Positions 23,066-31,729 of a stretch of DNA of 64,000 nt are shown in pieces (position 1 is the stretch's first letter; each line of letters begins with the position of its first letter). The stretch spans positions 219,861-283,860 of the forward strand of contig NZ_RJQC01000003.1 of NCBI RefSeq assembly GCF_003725415.1. Reading direction: 5' to 3'. The notes beneath the pieces are model-generated. The model saw only the letters and a list, made by a program, of their open reading frames with translations, was not told the origin of the DNA and did not search any database. This DNA is from Absicoccus porci (lineage in GTDB: Bacteria; Bacillota_I; Bacilli_A; Erysipelotrichales; Erysipelotrichaceae). Position numbers and translations under genes: made by a program.

Positions 23066-23908
23066 ATGAAAATTTCAAGATTTATCAAAGTGTGTATGGC
23101 AGCTTGTTTAAGCATTGCCTTGGTTGCTTGTTCTTCAAGCTCTTCTAGTCGTTCTGTTTCCATTCCGGATACAAAAGACATTCAAAAAATCCAAGATCGT
23201 GGTGTTCTACGTGTGGGTGTTAAGAAATCTGTACCTGGTTTTAGTGAAAAGAAAGATGGTAAGTATCAAGGTTTAGAAGTTGATCTAGCTAAAAAGTTAG
23301 CTGATGATTTGGGTGTGAAAGTTCAATATACATCGGTTACAACAACGAGCCGTGAAACTTTATTAAAAAGTGGCAAGATTGACTGTGTAATAGCTACCTA
23401 TACAATTACGAAAGAACGTAAAAAAGAATTTGATTTTTCAACGCCTTATTATATTTCCCATGTTTCTGTTTTAGTTGATGATGACAATATTAAGACTCTC
23501 AGTGATTTAAATGGGCGTACCATTGGTGTAGTTACAAATTCAAATAGTGCGAAAGATTTGGTGAAAGCCATGATTGATCAAGGCTTGATTAATGGAACTG
23601 GTTTTGATGAAGATAATTTTGATCCAACTACATGGACAACAGGCGTTAGTTTCCATGTGTATGATGACTATACGAAATGTGATGCTGCCTTAACAGCAGG
23701 TGATATTGATGGCATGAGTACAGATACGTCCATTTTAAAAGGGTATACAACTGGTTCTCGTCATTTGATTGATGCTGAATTTGCACCGCAAAAATATGGA
23801 ATTGCGACGAAAAAAGATTCGGGCTTATCTGAATTTGTGAATAATGAAGTCAAGCAATGGAAAAAGGATGGAAGCATCAAGGCTTTAGAGAAATCGTATG
23901 ACTTATAA
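23066..23908 (+). CDS. Polar amino-acid ABC transporter substrate-binding lipoprotein
   Basis: Extracytoplasmic receptor of the SBP_bac_3 family, 280 residues. The signal peptide ends in the lipobox LVAC with lipidated Cys22, followed by a Ser-rich linker. The two-lobed fold is evident: VGVKKSVPGFSEK, LEVDLAKKLADDLGV, GKIDCVIATYTIT(K)ERKKEF, then FDFSTPYY, and the hinge NGRTIGVVTNSNSAKDL. Glutamate/glutamine or aspartate are likely ligands. No permease or ATPase gene is adjacent, so it is an orphan component here; it follows gltA, which fits a link to glutamate metabolism. Confidence 0.88.
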   Translation: MKISRFIKVCMAACLSIALVACSSSSSSRSVSIPDTKDIQKIQDRGVLRVGVKKSVPGFSEKKDGKYQGLEVDLAKKLADDLGVKVQYTSVTTTSRETLLKSGKIDCVIATYTITKERKKEFDFSTPYYISHVSVLVDDDNIKTLSDLNGRTIGVVTNSNSAKDLVKAMIDQGLINGTGFDEDNFDPTTWTTGVSFHVYDDYTKCDAALTAGDIDGMSTDTSILKGYTTGSRHLIDAEFAPQKYGIATKKDSGLSEFVNNEVKQWKKDGSIKALEKSYDL

Positions 23909-23911
23909 TAC

Positions 23912-23939
23912 AATGTCCGTTGTTTAACGGACATTTTCT
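23912..23939 (+). terminator. Intrinsic terminator after the solute-binding protein gene
   Basis: 10-bp perfect stem AATGTCCGTT/AACGGACATT with a 4-nt loop, then TTCT. Confidence 0.85.
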
Positions 23940-23940
23940 A

Positions 23941-23969
23941 TTGAAAGCTGTTTCGGAATGTGTCATAAT
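23941..23969 (+). promoter_or_regulatory. Promoter of thiolase gene
   Basis: TTGAAA (23941-23946), 17-bp spacer, CATAAT (23964-23969). Confidence 0.75.
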
Positions 23970-23973
23970 ACAC

Positions 23974-23991
23974 TTGTGAAGATTTTAACAA
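23974..23991 (+). promoter_or_regulatory. Putative Rex operator
   Basis: TTGTGAAGATTTTAACAA matches the clostridial Rex pattern TTGTTAA-N4-TTAACAA at 13 of 14 defined positions. It begins 5 nt after the -10 box and covers the expected transcription start, the position of a classic repressor site. Rex senses NADH/NAD+ and is known to control thiolase/butyrate genes in clostridia. Confidence 0.65.
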
Positions 23992-24007
23992 AATATGGAG
24001 GTAAAAA

Positions 24008-25210
24008 ATGACAAAAAAAGTTGTATTGGCCAGTGCATGTCGTACCGCAATTGGTAAAATGGGTGGCGAATTAAGCTCTGTTCCTGCTGTGGATATGGGT
24101 GCTGCCGTTATTAAAGAAGCAGTAAAGCGTGCTGGATTGAAACCAGAAGATATCGAACACGTATATATGGGTAATGTTATTCAGGCTGGTTTGGGACAAA
24201 ACCCAGCTCGTCAAGCTTCAATTAAAGCGGGTCTTCCTGTAACGACTCCAGCTGTTACAGTCAATGTTGTTTGTGGTTCTGGTTTGAACTGTGTAAATAT
24301 GGCTGCACAAATGATCATTGCCGGTGATGCAGATGTTGTTGTTGCTGGTGGTATGGAAAACATGTCTCGTGGTCCTTATGTATTAAATCATGGCCGTTAT
24401 GGTATGCGTATGAATACGCCAAAAGATGGTTTGGTTGATGCGATGGTTCATGATGCATTATGGGATGCATTCAATGATTATCATATGATGATCACGGCTG
24501 AAAACGTTGCAGAACAATGGCATTTAACACGTGAAGAATTAGATGAATTCTCTGCTCATTCACAAAATAAAGCTTGTGATGCACGTGATAATGGACGTTT
24601 TAAAGAAGAAATCGTACCATTGGAAGTAAATATGGGACGTAAAAAAGGTATCGTTACTATCGATACAGATGAAGGTCCACGTGAAGGACAAACACCAGAA
24701 GTTTTGGCTAAATTAAAATGCTGCTCTGGTAAGCCAGGTGGTGTTGTAACAGCTGGTAATGCATCGGGTATCAATGATGGTGCTGCTGCATTGGTTGTTA
24801 TGAGTGAAGAAAAAGCTAAGGAATTAGGCGTTAAACCAATCGCTACTTGGGTAGCTGGTGCTTTAGGTGGTGTAGATCCATCCATCATGGGTGTTGGTCC
24901 TGTTGCCGCTACAAAGAAAGTCTTTGCGAAAACAGGCTTAACAATCGATGATTTCGATTTATATGAAGCCAATGAAGCATTTGCTGCACAATCTTGCGCA
25001 GTTGCTAAAGAATTGCACTTTGATCCAGAAAAATTGAATGTCAATGGTGGTGCGATTGCTCTTGGTCACCCAGTTGGAGCTTCTGGTGCACGTATCTTAG
25101 TTACATTATTGTATGCAATGAAACAAAGAAAAGCACATCGTGGTTTAGCTACATTGTGTATCGGTGGTGGTATGGGTTGTGCCACTGTTGTTGAAGCATA
25201 CGAAGACTAA
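24008..25210 (+). CDS. thlA: Acetyl-CoA C-acetyltransferase (thiolase)
   Basis: Condenses two acetyl-CoA to acetoacetyl-CoA, the first step toward butyrate. 400 residues, degradative/biosynthetic thiolase fold. The nucleophilic Cys is in [17 protein letters not shown] near residue 88, the His in [17 protein letters not shown] near residue 350, and the second active Cys in [14 protein letters not shown] near residue 382. Strong GGAGGT site before the ATG. It is monocistronic, with its own promoter, probable Rex operator and terminator; no crt-bcd-etf-hbd cluster is adjacent. Confidence 0.96.
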   Translation: MTKKVVLASACRTAIGKMGGELSSVPAVDMGAAVIKEAVKRAGLKPEDIEHVYMGNVIQAGLGQNPARQASIKAGLPVTTPAVTVNVVCGSGLNCVNMAAQMIIAGDADVVVAGGMENMSRGPYVLNHGRYGMRMNTPKDGLVDAMVHDALWDAFNDYHMMITAENVAEQWHLTREELDEFSAHSQNKACDARDNGRFKEEIVPLEVNMGRKKGIVTIDTDEGPREGQTPEVLAKLKCCSGKPGGVVTAGNASGINDGAAALVVMSEEKAKELGVKPIATWVAGALGGVDPSIMGVGPVAATKKVFAKTGLTIDDFDLYEANEAFAAQSCAVAKELHFDPEKLNVNGGAIALGHPVGASGARILVTLLYAMKQRKAHRGLATLCIGGGMGCATVVEAYED

Positions 25211-25221
25211 TTCTATCATAG

Positions 25222-25245
25222 AGGAGCTTTTGAGCTCCTTTTTCT
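25222..25245 (+). terminator. Intrinsic terminator after thiolase
   Basis: Stem AGGAGCT/AGCTCCT with a 4-nt loop, then TTTTTC. Confidence 0.85.
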
Positions 25246-25256
25246 TTGGAGAAAAA

Positions 25257-25862
25257 ATGATCAATACAGTAATATTTGATGTTGGCGGGGTCTTAGTTCA
25301 TTTTGATCGTGACATTTATTTTTCAAAACGTGGGTATGAACCAGCGAAAGCCAAACAATTAACTCAAGCCGTGTTTGATCATCCAGCTTGGTTGGAATAT
25401 GATTTAGGAAATTTGGATGATGTGACAATACGAAATCGATTTATGCAAGATGCACCAGAATTGGCAGACGATATTGAAAAGTCATTGATTCATCTTCATG
25501 GTGTCATATCGAAAAAAACATCCACGATTCCGTGGATACGATCGATTCAACAGATGGGACAGAAAGTCTATATTCTATCAAATATAGGGAAAACATGTGT
25601 TGCTGATAATCGGGATGCCCTGGATTTTGTTTCCATGGTCGATGGTTGTTTTTGGTCGTATGAACATCATGTCATCAAACCAGATCTAAAAGCTTTTCAA
25701 ATGATGATGGATCAATTTCATATTGATCCAAAACAAGCTGTTTTTATTGATGATACAAAAAAGAATGTAGAAGCTGGTAAGCAATTTGGCTTGTATGGCT
25801 TATGGTATCAAGATCAAAGACAAGCAGAATCGGACTTAATGGCCATTCTAAAAGGGAATTGA
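25257..25862 (+). CDS. HAD-superfamily hydrolase (subfamily IA-like phosphatase)
   Basis: 201-residue haloacid-dehalogenase fold enzyme, probably a small-molecule phosphatase. The start at 25257 follows GGAG. Motif I is FDVGGVLVHFD at residues 6-16, motif II YILSNIG near residue 102, motif III Lys in HVIKPDLKAFQ near residue 138, motif IV FIDDTKKNVEAGKQFG near residue 163. The first motif reads DxGG rather than DxD, common in this branch. Substrate unknown. Confidence 0.85.
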   Translation: MINTVIFDVGGVLVHFDRDIYFSKRGYEPAKAKQLTQAVFDHPAWLEYDLGNLDDVTIRNRFMQDAPELADDIEKSLIHLHGVISKKTSTIPWIRSIQQMGQKVYILSNIGKTCVADNRDALDFVSMVDGCFWSYEHHVIKPDLKAFQMMMDQFHIDPKQAVFIDDTKKNVEAGKQFGLYGLWYQDQRQAESDLMAILKGN

Positions 25863-25882
25863 AATAATCAATTCCCTCTTTT
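25853..25882. terminator. Bidirectional terminator between HAD gene and YbhN-like gene
   Basis: A 10-bp perfect stem AGGGAATTGA/TCAATTCCCT with a 5-nt loop contains both stop codons. It is followed by CTCTTTTCTTT on the plus strand and by a short T run on the minus strand. Confidence 0.75.
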
Positions 25883-26941
25883 CTTTAGACAATGGGTAAA
25901 CAAAAGAATGAGTAAGCCATCAATTACTAAACAGAAATATAAATTGATACAACGTGTTAATAACATGGCTGATGTTAATATACTGGATGGAAATAATACA
26001 CGGAATAAGATATAGAATAATCCTTCACTTGCACCAATAGCGCCTGGTAATGGAACAAAGCCAACAGCTACAAATAGCACAGCTTCAATCATTGTAATTT
26101 GGAACCAGTGGAATTGATGTAAATGAAATCCTAAATAGACACAGAAAGGAACAGTAAACATAAACAACATTTGGAAAAAAGCGGTCAATACCGTTTTACG
26201 AATGATACCTTTATGTGCTTTTAGATCGTCCGCTCCATTTTGATAATCGTCATAGACTTGTTTTAAGGAAGCATCAATTCTTGTGGCTACATTTTTTGAG
26301 AATACGCCAGCAATCTTCACAACAATTCGATTGATAATTCGAGCTGTTTTTTTAAAGAAAACTACACAGAACATAAATAAATCAATAAGAACATTAACAA
26401 CAATCCCAATCAATAACGTATATTTGGCTTGGCCCATAGCTTTTGTCAACAAGCCATTTTGACTAATAAAACCAATGATTGCCAATGTCGTAATAGCTGT
26501 TTCATGACCAATCAATTGAATGATCAAGACCAAAGCAGAATGGGATACATTGATGTCATCTTTGTACATATAGTATATTTGCATCGGTTGGCCACCGGTT
26601 GCAGATGGTGTAATGTAACTAAAGAAAAAACCTAAGATAGAATATTTAATAGATTGCAGGTAGCTGATGGGATAGCCCAATATATGGAGTGGCCGATAGA
26701 TATTTAAAGCATCACATAACAAGTAAGCAACCATCATCAACATGCCGAGGATAATAAATGGTTGATCTGTTTGTCGAATCGATTCAATAACTTCATTGAG
26801 AGAAACAGAATGAAATACGAATGCAAATAGTATAACAACAAGGATCAAAAAAATGATTCCACTTTTCTTAAAACTTTTCTTTTCTGTATTCATAAAACGT
26901 ATTTTAACATATTTTTTTTTGACATGCTCTTTTTCCGTCAT
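25868..26941 (-). CDS. YbhN/UPF0104-type membrane protein (lysylphosphatidylglycerol-synthase transmembrane-like)
   Basis: Polytopic protein with about eight hydrophobic segments, related to the flippase half of MprF. 357 residues from the first ATG; an internal ATG 16 codons later (26893) is an alternative because neither has a strong ribosome binding site. Conserved elements: the GxxF-rich segment near SYITPSATGGQPMQIYYM (residue 120) and the late VPLPGAIGASEGLFYILF segment (residue 300). It lacks a synthase domain, so it is not a full MprF. The promoter of buk lies within its first codons on the other strand. Confidence 0.82.
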   Translation of the reverse strand: MTEKEHVKKKYVKIRFMNTEKKSFKKSGIIFLILVVILFAFVFHSVSLNEVIESIRQTDQPFIILGMLMMVAYLLCDALNIYRPLHILGYPISYLQSIKYSILGFFFSYITPSATGGQPMQIYYMYKDDINVSHSALVLIIQLIGHETAITTLAIIGFISQNGLLTKAMGQAKYTLLIGIVVNVLIDLFMFCVVFFKKTARIINRIVVKIAGVFSKNVATRIDASLKQVYDDYQNGADDLKAHKGIIRKTVLTAFFQMLFMFTVPFCVYLGFHLHQFHWFQITMIEAVLFVAVGFVPLPGAIGASEGLFYILFRVLFPSSILTSAMLLTRCINLYFCLVIDGLLILLFTHCLKKRGN

Positions 26942-26946
26942 ACAAT
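26919..26946 (+). promoter_or_regulatory. Promoter of butyrate kinase gene
   Basis: TTGACA (26919-26924), 16-bp spacer, TACAAT (26941-26946); about 22 nt ahead of the start codon and overlapping the 5' end of the divergent membrane-protein gene. Confidence 0.8.
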
Positions 26947-26967
26947 GAAATAGAAAAGAGGATTTTT

Positions 26968-28071
26968 ATGAAAAAATATAAGATTTTTGTGATCAATCCT
27001 GGATCTACATCGACAAAACTGGCTTTATTTGAAAATATGGAGTGTAAATTTTCTACTAATGTCTTTCATGATTCATCGGTTTTGATGAAATTTCCAAAAA
27101 TCAATGATCAACTTATGTATCGGATGATGGTCATTCAATTATTTTTGGAGCAACATCAAATTGATCTTCATGGGGTAGATGCCATCGTTGGTCGTGGTGG
27201 AAGTTGTTACGCCTTAAAGAGTGGTGTCTATGAAGTCGATGATCGTTTGTTGGATGATACAAGAAATGCACGTGGTGGTTTGTATCATGTTTCGATGTTA
27301 GGTATTCAGCTAGCCAAAGAACTAGCAAATATTTATGGTGGAAGAATCTTTATGGTCGATCCACCGATTGTGGATGAACTGTGTGATGCGGCACGAATTA
27401 CGGGTGTTTCTGGTATTTATCGAAAGGCTGTTTCTCATGCGTTGAATCTAAAAGCAACAGCTCGTGTGCATTGTGAAAAATATCATTTAGACTATAAGAA
27501 AAGTAATTTTATTATATGTCATATTGATGGTGGTATTTCTATCACGGCACATCAACATGGTCAAATGATCGATGGAAATGATGCCGGAGGCGGAGAAGGA
27601 CCTTTTACGCCAACACGAATGGGATCCATGGCGGTAACGGATATGCTTCATTATTTATATGATTTACCAAAAGAAAAAATTCAATCACTGTGTTACGAAA
27701 CAGGTGGACTTTCAAGTTATTTTGGAACAAGTGATGCTGATAAGATCCATGCTTTAGTAGAAAAAGGAAATCCAAAAGCACAACGTGTTTGGGAAGCGAT
27801 GATCTATCAAATCAATAAATGGATTGGTTCGATGGCAACGGTTCTGCAAGGACATGTAGATGGTATTTTATTGACAGGTGGTTTATTGCGTTTTGATGAT
27901 ATCATTCAGGGCATTAAAGTAGGGTGTGAATGGATTGCTCCGGTCTATGCGTATCCTGGGGAATTTGAACAAGAAGCGATGGCCCAAGGTGCTTATGATG
28001 TTTTAACCGGTAAAATAAAACCAGTCCATTACACGGGAAAACCGGTATGGACTGGTTTTGAGGACGATTGA
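26968..28071 (+). CDS. buk: Butyrate kinase
   Basis: Forms ATP and butyrate from butyryl phosphate. 367 residues of the acetate/butyrate kinase fold: VINPGSTSTKLALFEN at residues 9-24, GRGGSCYALKSGVYEVD near residue 73, the HxDGGISIT phosphate loop, and the characteristic GGEGPFTPTRMG near residue 208, which separates butyrate kinases from acetate kinases. AGAGGA precedes the ATG. No phosphotransbutyrylase gene is adjacent. Its stop codon touches the rho stop codon. Confidence 0.95.
   Translation: MKKYKIFVINPGSTSTKLALFENMECKFSTNVFHDSSVLMKFPKINDQLMYRMMVIQLFLEQHQIDLHGVDAIVGRGGSCYALKSGVYEVDDRLLDDTRNARGGLYHVSMLGIQLAKELANIYGGRIFMVDPPIVDELCDAARITGVSGIYRKAVSHALNLKATARVHCEKYHLDYKKSNFIICHIDGGISITAHQHGQMIDGNDAGGGEGPFTPTRMGSMAVTDMLHYLYDLPKEKIQSLCYETGGLSSYFGTSDADKIHALVEKGNPKAQRVWEAMIYQINKWIGSMATVLQGHVDGILLTGGLLRFDDIIQGIKVGCEWIAPVYAYPGEFEQEAMAQGAYDVLTGKIKPVHYTGKPVWTGFEDD
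28016..28055 (-). terminator. Terminator of rho located inside buk
   Basis: On the minus strand the perfect 9-bp stem CCAGTCCAT/ATGGACTGG with a 17-nt loop is followed by TTTTATTTT. It lies within the last codons of buk. Confidence 0.65.
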
Positions 28072-28088
28072 TCAAATCGTCTTTTTTT
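28063..28088 (+). terminator. Terminator of buk overlapping the rho 3' end
   Basis: Stem GACGATT/AATCGTC with a 5-nt loop holding the buk stop codon, followed by seven Ts that are coding for the final lysines of Rho on the other strand. Confidence 0.85.
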
Positions 28089-29355
28089 GTAGGATCAATG
28101 AAACCAATTGGGAATTGTTCTTAGTATGTGCAAACAAATGAATGATGCGATCGGTAGCTTCTTCACTACGAAGGCCATTTAACGAGCGGTGAATGATACG
28201 GGAAACTTCCAGTTCTTCAGGTGTTAGTAGCAAATCTTCACGTCGTGTTCCCGATTTGGCAATGTTGATGGCCGGAAAAACACGTTGTTCTTGTAGTTTC
28301 CGTGATAAAATCAGTTCCATATTGCCAGTGCCTTTAAATTCTTCATAGACGACATCATCCATTTTTGAACCTGTTTCAATCAGAGCTGTTGCAAGAATGG
28401 TCAAACTACCACCTTGACGCATGTTTCGAGCCGCTCCAAAGAAACGTTTTGGCATGTACAATGAAGCGGGATCCAAACCACCAGAAAGAGTGCGACCACT
28501 AGGGGCTACCGTTAAATTATAAGCACGAGCTAAACGAGTAATACTGTCCAGTAAAATGACAACATCTTGACTCGATTCAACAAGACGTTTGGCTCGTTCT
28601 ATGACCATTTCACTAACACGTTTATGATGTTCGGGCATTTCATCAAAAGTGGAATAAATGACTTCGGTATTTTTTCCATGGACGGTTTCTTTGATGTCTG
28701 TGACTTCTTCCGGACGTTCATCAATCAATAAGATAATTAAATGACATTCTGGATGATTTTTTTGCAGTGATAACGCAATGTTTTTCAACAAAGTTGTTTT
28801 TCCTGCTTTGGGTGGTGAAACAATCATTCCGCGTTGACCTTTTCCGATAGGTGCTAATAAATCAACGATTCGCATAGATAGAGATTGTTCCATTTCAAGA
28901 TGGAGCCTTTCGTTTGGAAAAATAGGAATTAAATTTTCAAAGTTGGGGCGTTTCTTAACGATTTCCGGATCGATACCGTTTACGGAATTGATACGAATCA
29001 AAGCACTAAATTTGTCATTGGAATTTTTTCGTTTTTTACCAACTAAAATATCACCGGTTTTAAGATGGAAACGTCGAATTTGCGAATGAGAAACATAGAT
29101 ATCGTTTTCTCCGGGTAAATAGTTTTCCGAACGAATAAAGCCAAATCCATCGGGCAAGACTTCTAAGATACCCATGGCTGGTTGATCGGATGCAGTTTTC
29201 TTCTCATTGGGTTTGGATGCTTCTTTTTTTTGTTGCTCCAGTAACAATTGAATGACTTCACTCTTTTTTAAGGGAGAGAGGCCTTTCAACCCTTTTTCTT
29301 TAGCCATGGCTTTGAGTTCTTTTACCGATAATTGTTCAAATTGTTCTTGTGTCAT
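28072..29355 (-). CDS. rho: Transcription termination factor Rho
   Basis: Hexameric RNA helicase ending transcription and silencing foreign DNA. 427 residues: N-terminal helical Rho_N domain ([19 protein letters not shown]), cold-shock RNA-binding domain with GFGFIRS near residue 70, then the ATPase with Walker [14 protein letters not shown] near residue 183, the Q-loop [11 protein letters not shown], Walker [17 protein letters not shown] and the R-loop SGTRREDLL. The first ATG has AGGAGG. It is monocistronic. Confidence 0.97.
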   Translation of the reverse strand: MTQEQFEQLSVKELKAMAKEKGLKGLSPLKKSEVIQLLLEQQKKEASKPNEKKTASDQPAMGILEVLPDGFGFIRSENYLPGENDIYVSHSQIRRFHLKTGDILVGKKRKNSNDKFSALIRINSVNGIDPEIVKKRPNFENLIPIFPNERLHLEMEQSLSMRIVDLLAPIGKGQRGMIVSPPKAGKTTLLKNIALSLQKNHPECHLIILLIDERPEEVTDIKETVHGKNTEVIYSTFDEMPEHHKRVSEMVIERAKRLVESSQDVVILLDSITRLARAYNLTVAPSGRTLSGGLDPASLYMPKRFFGAARNMRQGGSLTILATALIETGSKMDDVVYEEFKGTGNMELILSRKLQEQRVFPAINIAKSGTRREDLLLTPEELEVSRIIHRSLNGLRSEEATDRIIHLFAHTKNNSQLVSLILQKKTI

Positions 29356-29386
29356 ATATCCTCCTGAAGTTATATAGATTGAAAGC

Positions 29387-29415
29387 TTGTCAAGCTTGTG
29401 GATTCTTAGTAAACT
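29387..29415 (+). promoter_or_regulatory. Promoter of homoserine dehydrogenase gene
   Basis: TTGTCA (29387-29392), 17-bp spacer, TAAACT (29410-29415). Confidence 0.65.
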
Positions 29416-29446
29416 AAATGTTGGAATAGAAAAGGAGACGCAGTAT

Positions 29447-30637
29447 ATGGTTAATGTTGCGGTTTTAGGTTACGGTACAGTCGGTGCTGGCGTTGTGAAT
29501 GTCTTAATGACAAATGCAGATATGATTACCAGAAAAGTGGGTACCGAAGTAAGAGTAAAATATGTTTTAGATTTGAGAGACTTCCCAGGAACACCTGTTG
29601 AAGATATTGTTACTCATGACTTTAATGATATCGCAAACGATGCAGATGTCAATGTCGTTGTTGAAACGATGGGTGGATTACATCCTGCGTATGAATTTAC
29701 AAAGCAGGCGTTAGAAGCAGGAAAAAATGTTTGTACATCCAATAAAGAATTAGTTGCTGAATTCGGTGTGGAATTGTGTGAATTAGCGACAAAACATTCG
29801 GTCAATTATATGTTTGAAGCTTCTTGTGGTGGTGGAATTCCAATCATTCGTGCTTTAAATACATCATTGATGGGTGAAAAAATTGAAATGGTTTCCGGAA
29901 TTTTAAATGGAACCACAAACTATATCATGACAAGCATGTATGAAAAAAGTGTGGATTTTGCGACTTGTTTAAAGGAAGCACAAGATCTTGGTTATGCAGA
30001 ATTACATCCAGAAGCAGATATTGAAGGTCATGATGCACAACGCAAGATTGCGATTTTATCTTCTTTAGCATATGGTAAACACATAAGCTATAAGGATGTT
30101 CCTTGCCAAGGCATTACCCAAATTGATACGACAGACATGGCGTATGCGAAAAAGATGGGTATGAAGATCAAATTACTAGCGACTTCAAAAGTAACTGAAG
30201 ATGGTGTATGGGCCATGGTTGCTCCAAAATTAGTTGGTCCTGATATGATCTTGTATGCAGTCGATGATGTATTAAATGCCGTATATGTCGAAGGAAATTG
30301 TTTAGGTCCAGCCATGTTTTATGGTTCTGGTGCTGGTTCTTTACCAACTGCAAGTGCTGTTGTCAGTGATATTTTAGATTGTGCACAAAATTTACATACA
30401 ACGGTTAAAAAAGATATTACAGATGAACTGCTTCCTTTATTGCCTTTGGATGATGTAAAGAACACGTTCTTTGTTCGTGCCAATGATGAAGCAAAAGTGA
30501 AAGCACAGTTTGGTGAAGTGGAAATGATTCGTGTCAATGACGATGAATTTGGTTTCTGGACAAAGGAAATGACTGAAAAAGAATTCAAAGAAAAAGCAAA
30601 AGCGGCTGCAATTATTTCATTCTTGCGTCGTGGATAG
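29447..30637 (+). CDS. hom: Homoserine dehydrogenase
   Basis: NAD(P)-dependent reduction of aspartate semialdehyde to homoserine for threonine and methionine. The start at 29447 follows AAAGGAG by 9 nt; codons upstream in frame are not conserved-looking. 396 residues: GYGTVGAGVVNVL dinucleotide motif at residues 8-20, the FEASCGGGIPIIRAL block near residue 124, SGILNGTTNYIMTSM near residue 150 and the catalytic-Lys/Asp region ADIEGHDAQRKIAIL near residue 192. The C-terminus (about 335-390) looks like a shortened ACT-type regulatory domain. Confidence 0.95.
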   Translation: MVNVAVLGYGTVGAGVVNVLMTNADMITRKVGTEVRVKYVLDLRDFPGTPVEDIVTHDFNDIANDADVNVVVETMGGLHPAYEFTKQALEAGKNVCTSNKELVAEFGVELCELATKHSVNYMFEASCGGGIPIIRALNTSLMGEKIEMVSGILNGTTNYIMTSMYEKSVDFATCLKEAQDLGYAELHPEADIEGHDAQRKIAILSSLAYGKHISYKDVPCQGITQIDTTDMAYAKKMGMKIKLLATSKVTEDGVWAMVAPKLVGPDMILYAVDDVLNAVYVEGNCLGPAMFYGSGAGSLPTASAVVSDILDCAQNLHTTVKKDITDELLPLLPLDDVKNTFFVRANDEAKVKAQFGEVEMIRVNDDEFGFWTKEMTEKEFKEKAKAAAIISFLRRG

Positions 30638-30715
30638 TTTTACGAATATTTTACAGTTTATTCAATAAAATTATACATTCATTGTTTATCTTATAATTGT
30701 AAAGTGGTGATAAAC

Positions 30716-30841
30716 ATGAGTGTATTGATTCTCTTGATTTTAATCGGTTGTATCTATTTTGGAGGCGTCTTATTTCGATTTTTCAAGGATTTAAGAAAGC
30801 CAAAAAAAGAAATTGAATACAAATTTGAATTACTTCCTTAA
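30716..30841 (+). CDS. 41-residue single-pass membrane protein
   Basis: Small gene with a good layout: TATAAT at 30692-30697, a GTGGTGA ribosome binding site, ATG at 30716 and a strong terminator 6 nt after the stop. The product starts with MSVLILLILIGC, has one hydrophobic helix (about 2-22) followed by a basic stretch RFFKDLRKPKKE and a short polar tail. I do not recognise a family. The gene is independent of its neighbours hom and the nitroreductase. Confidence 0.7.
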   Translation: MSVLILLILIGCIYFGGVLFRFFKDLRKPKKEIEYKFELLP

Positions 30842-30846
30842 CTATT

Positions 30847-30874
30847 AGCACAGAGCAATCTGTGCTTTTTTTTT
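30847..30874 (+). terminator. Intrinsic terminator after the 41-residue protein gene
   Basis: 8-bp perfect stem AGCACAGA/TCTGTGCT, loop GCAA, then eight Ts. Confidence 0.93.
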
Positions 30875-30920
30875 GAAATTTCGCATCTTATTTAGCTAGT
30901 CAAAGCCATTTTTTTATTTG

Positions 30921-30950
30921 TTTACAAATTTATGATTTGACGATTATAAT
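30921..30950 (+). promoter_or_regulatory. Promoter of the nitroreductase gene
   Basis: TTTACA (30921-30926), 18-bp spacer, TATAAT (30945-30950). Confidence 0.7.
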
Positions 30951-30968
30951 AGATGCGAGGTGAATGGA

Positions 30969-31484
30969 ATGGAAACACTCGAAACATTAAAAACACGACG
31001 TTCTCATCGAAAATATTCCAATCAGATGGTATCGCGTGAAACGATAGAAAAAATTATAGATGCTGGTTTGTATGCTCCCAGTGGAATGGGACAACAAGCG
31101 GTTATTATTCTCGCTATTACGAATAAAGCATTGCGTGATCAATTATCGGAAATGAATCGAAAAATTGGTGGCTGGGATTTTGATCCTTTTTATGAAGCAC
31201 CTGTTGTTTTGGTTGTTTTAGCGGATACCACACGTCCTACCTATATTTATGATGGTTCGTTAGTTATGGGAAATCTAATGAATGCTGCGCATAGTTTAGG
31301 TGTGGATTCATGTTGGATCCATCGCGCAAAAGAAGAATTTGAAAGTGAAGAAGGAAAAGCAATTTTAAAAAAATTAGGAATTAGTGGATCATATGAAGGA
31401 ATTGGTCATTGTATTCTAGGGTATGCTTTGGATACACCGGATGCTGCACCACGAAAACCAAATCGTGTGGTTTGGGTGGAATAA
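30969..31484 (+). CDS. Nitroreductase-family flavoprotein
   Basis: FMN-dependent NAD(P)H oxidoreductase of the small nitroreductase fold. The start at 30969 lies 7 nt after GAGGTG. 171 residues: the FMN-binding start LKTRRSHRKYSN near residue 6, then YAPSGMGQQ near residue 36, DGSLVMGNLMNAAHSLGVDS near residue 96, and the C-terminal GHCILGYALD with basic PRKPNRVV. Physiological substrate unknown. The stop overlaps the next start by one base (TAATG). Confidence 0.9.
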   Translation: METLETLKTRRSHRKYSNQMVSRETIEKIIDAGLYAPSGMGQQAVIILAITNKALRDQLSEMNRKIGGWDFDPFYEAPVVLVVLADTTRPTYIYDGSLVMGNLMNAAHSLGVDSCWIHRAKEEFESEEGKAILKKLGISGSYEGIGHCILGYALDTPDAAPRKPNRVVWVE

Positions 31485-31699
31485 TGAAAGCACAAGAGAT
31501 GTTTGAAGCCTTAGGATATGAGTTGGATACAAATGATCAATTGTTGATGATTTATAAAAAGAATGTGATTGAAATTGTTTTTCAAAAAGATTATAAGAAA
31601 TATCATGCATTGTGGAGTGGGGAGCCATTAAGTATTGATGTTTCTTTACATCAAGCCATTCATCAACAATGCATCGAATTGGGTTGGATTGAAAAATAA
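31484..31699 (+). CDS. Small conserved-looking protein of unknown function (71 residues)
   Basis: The start uses the TAATG overlap with the nitroreductase stop, with GGTGGA upstream. The product MKAQEMFEALGYELDTND is soluble with alternating beta-like strands (LLMIYKKNVIEIVFQKD) and a C-terminal helix ending LGWIEK. I do not recognise a domain. Tight coupling suggests co-expression with the nitroreductase. Confidence 0.7.
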   Translation: MKAQEMFEALGYELDTNDQLLMIYKKNVIEIVFQKDYKKYHALWSGEPLSIDVSLHQAIHQQCIELGWIEK

Positions 31700-31729
31700 C
31701 ACTTGAATACTAAGAAAGGGAAGAAATTC

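Noticed and set aside
24556..25044. Long minus-strand frame inside the thiolase gene
   Set aside because: Shadow of a strongly coding gene; no start signals and a composition mirroring the opposite strand.
29362..29400. AAGCTTG direct repeat before hom as an operator
   Set aside because: Two 7-bp copies in an AT-rich promoter region are weak evidence and coincide with the -35 box of the hom promoter; nothing more supports regulation.
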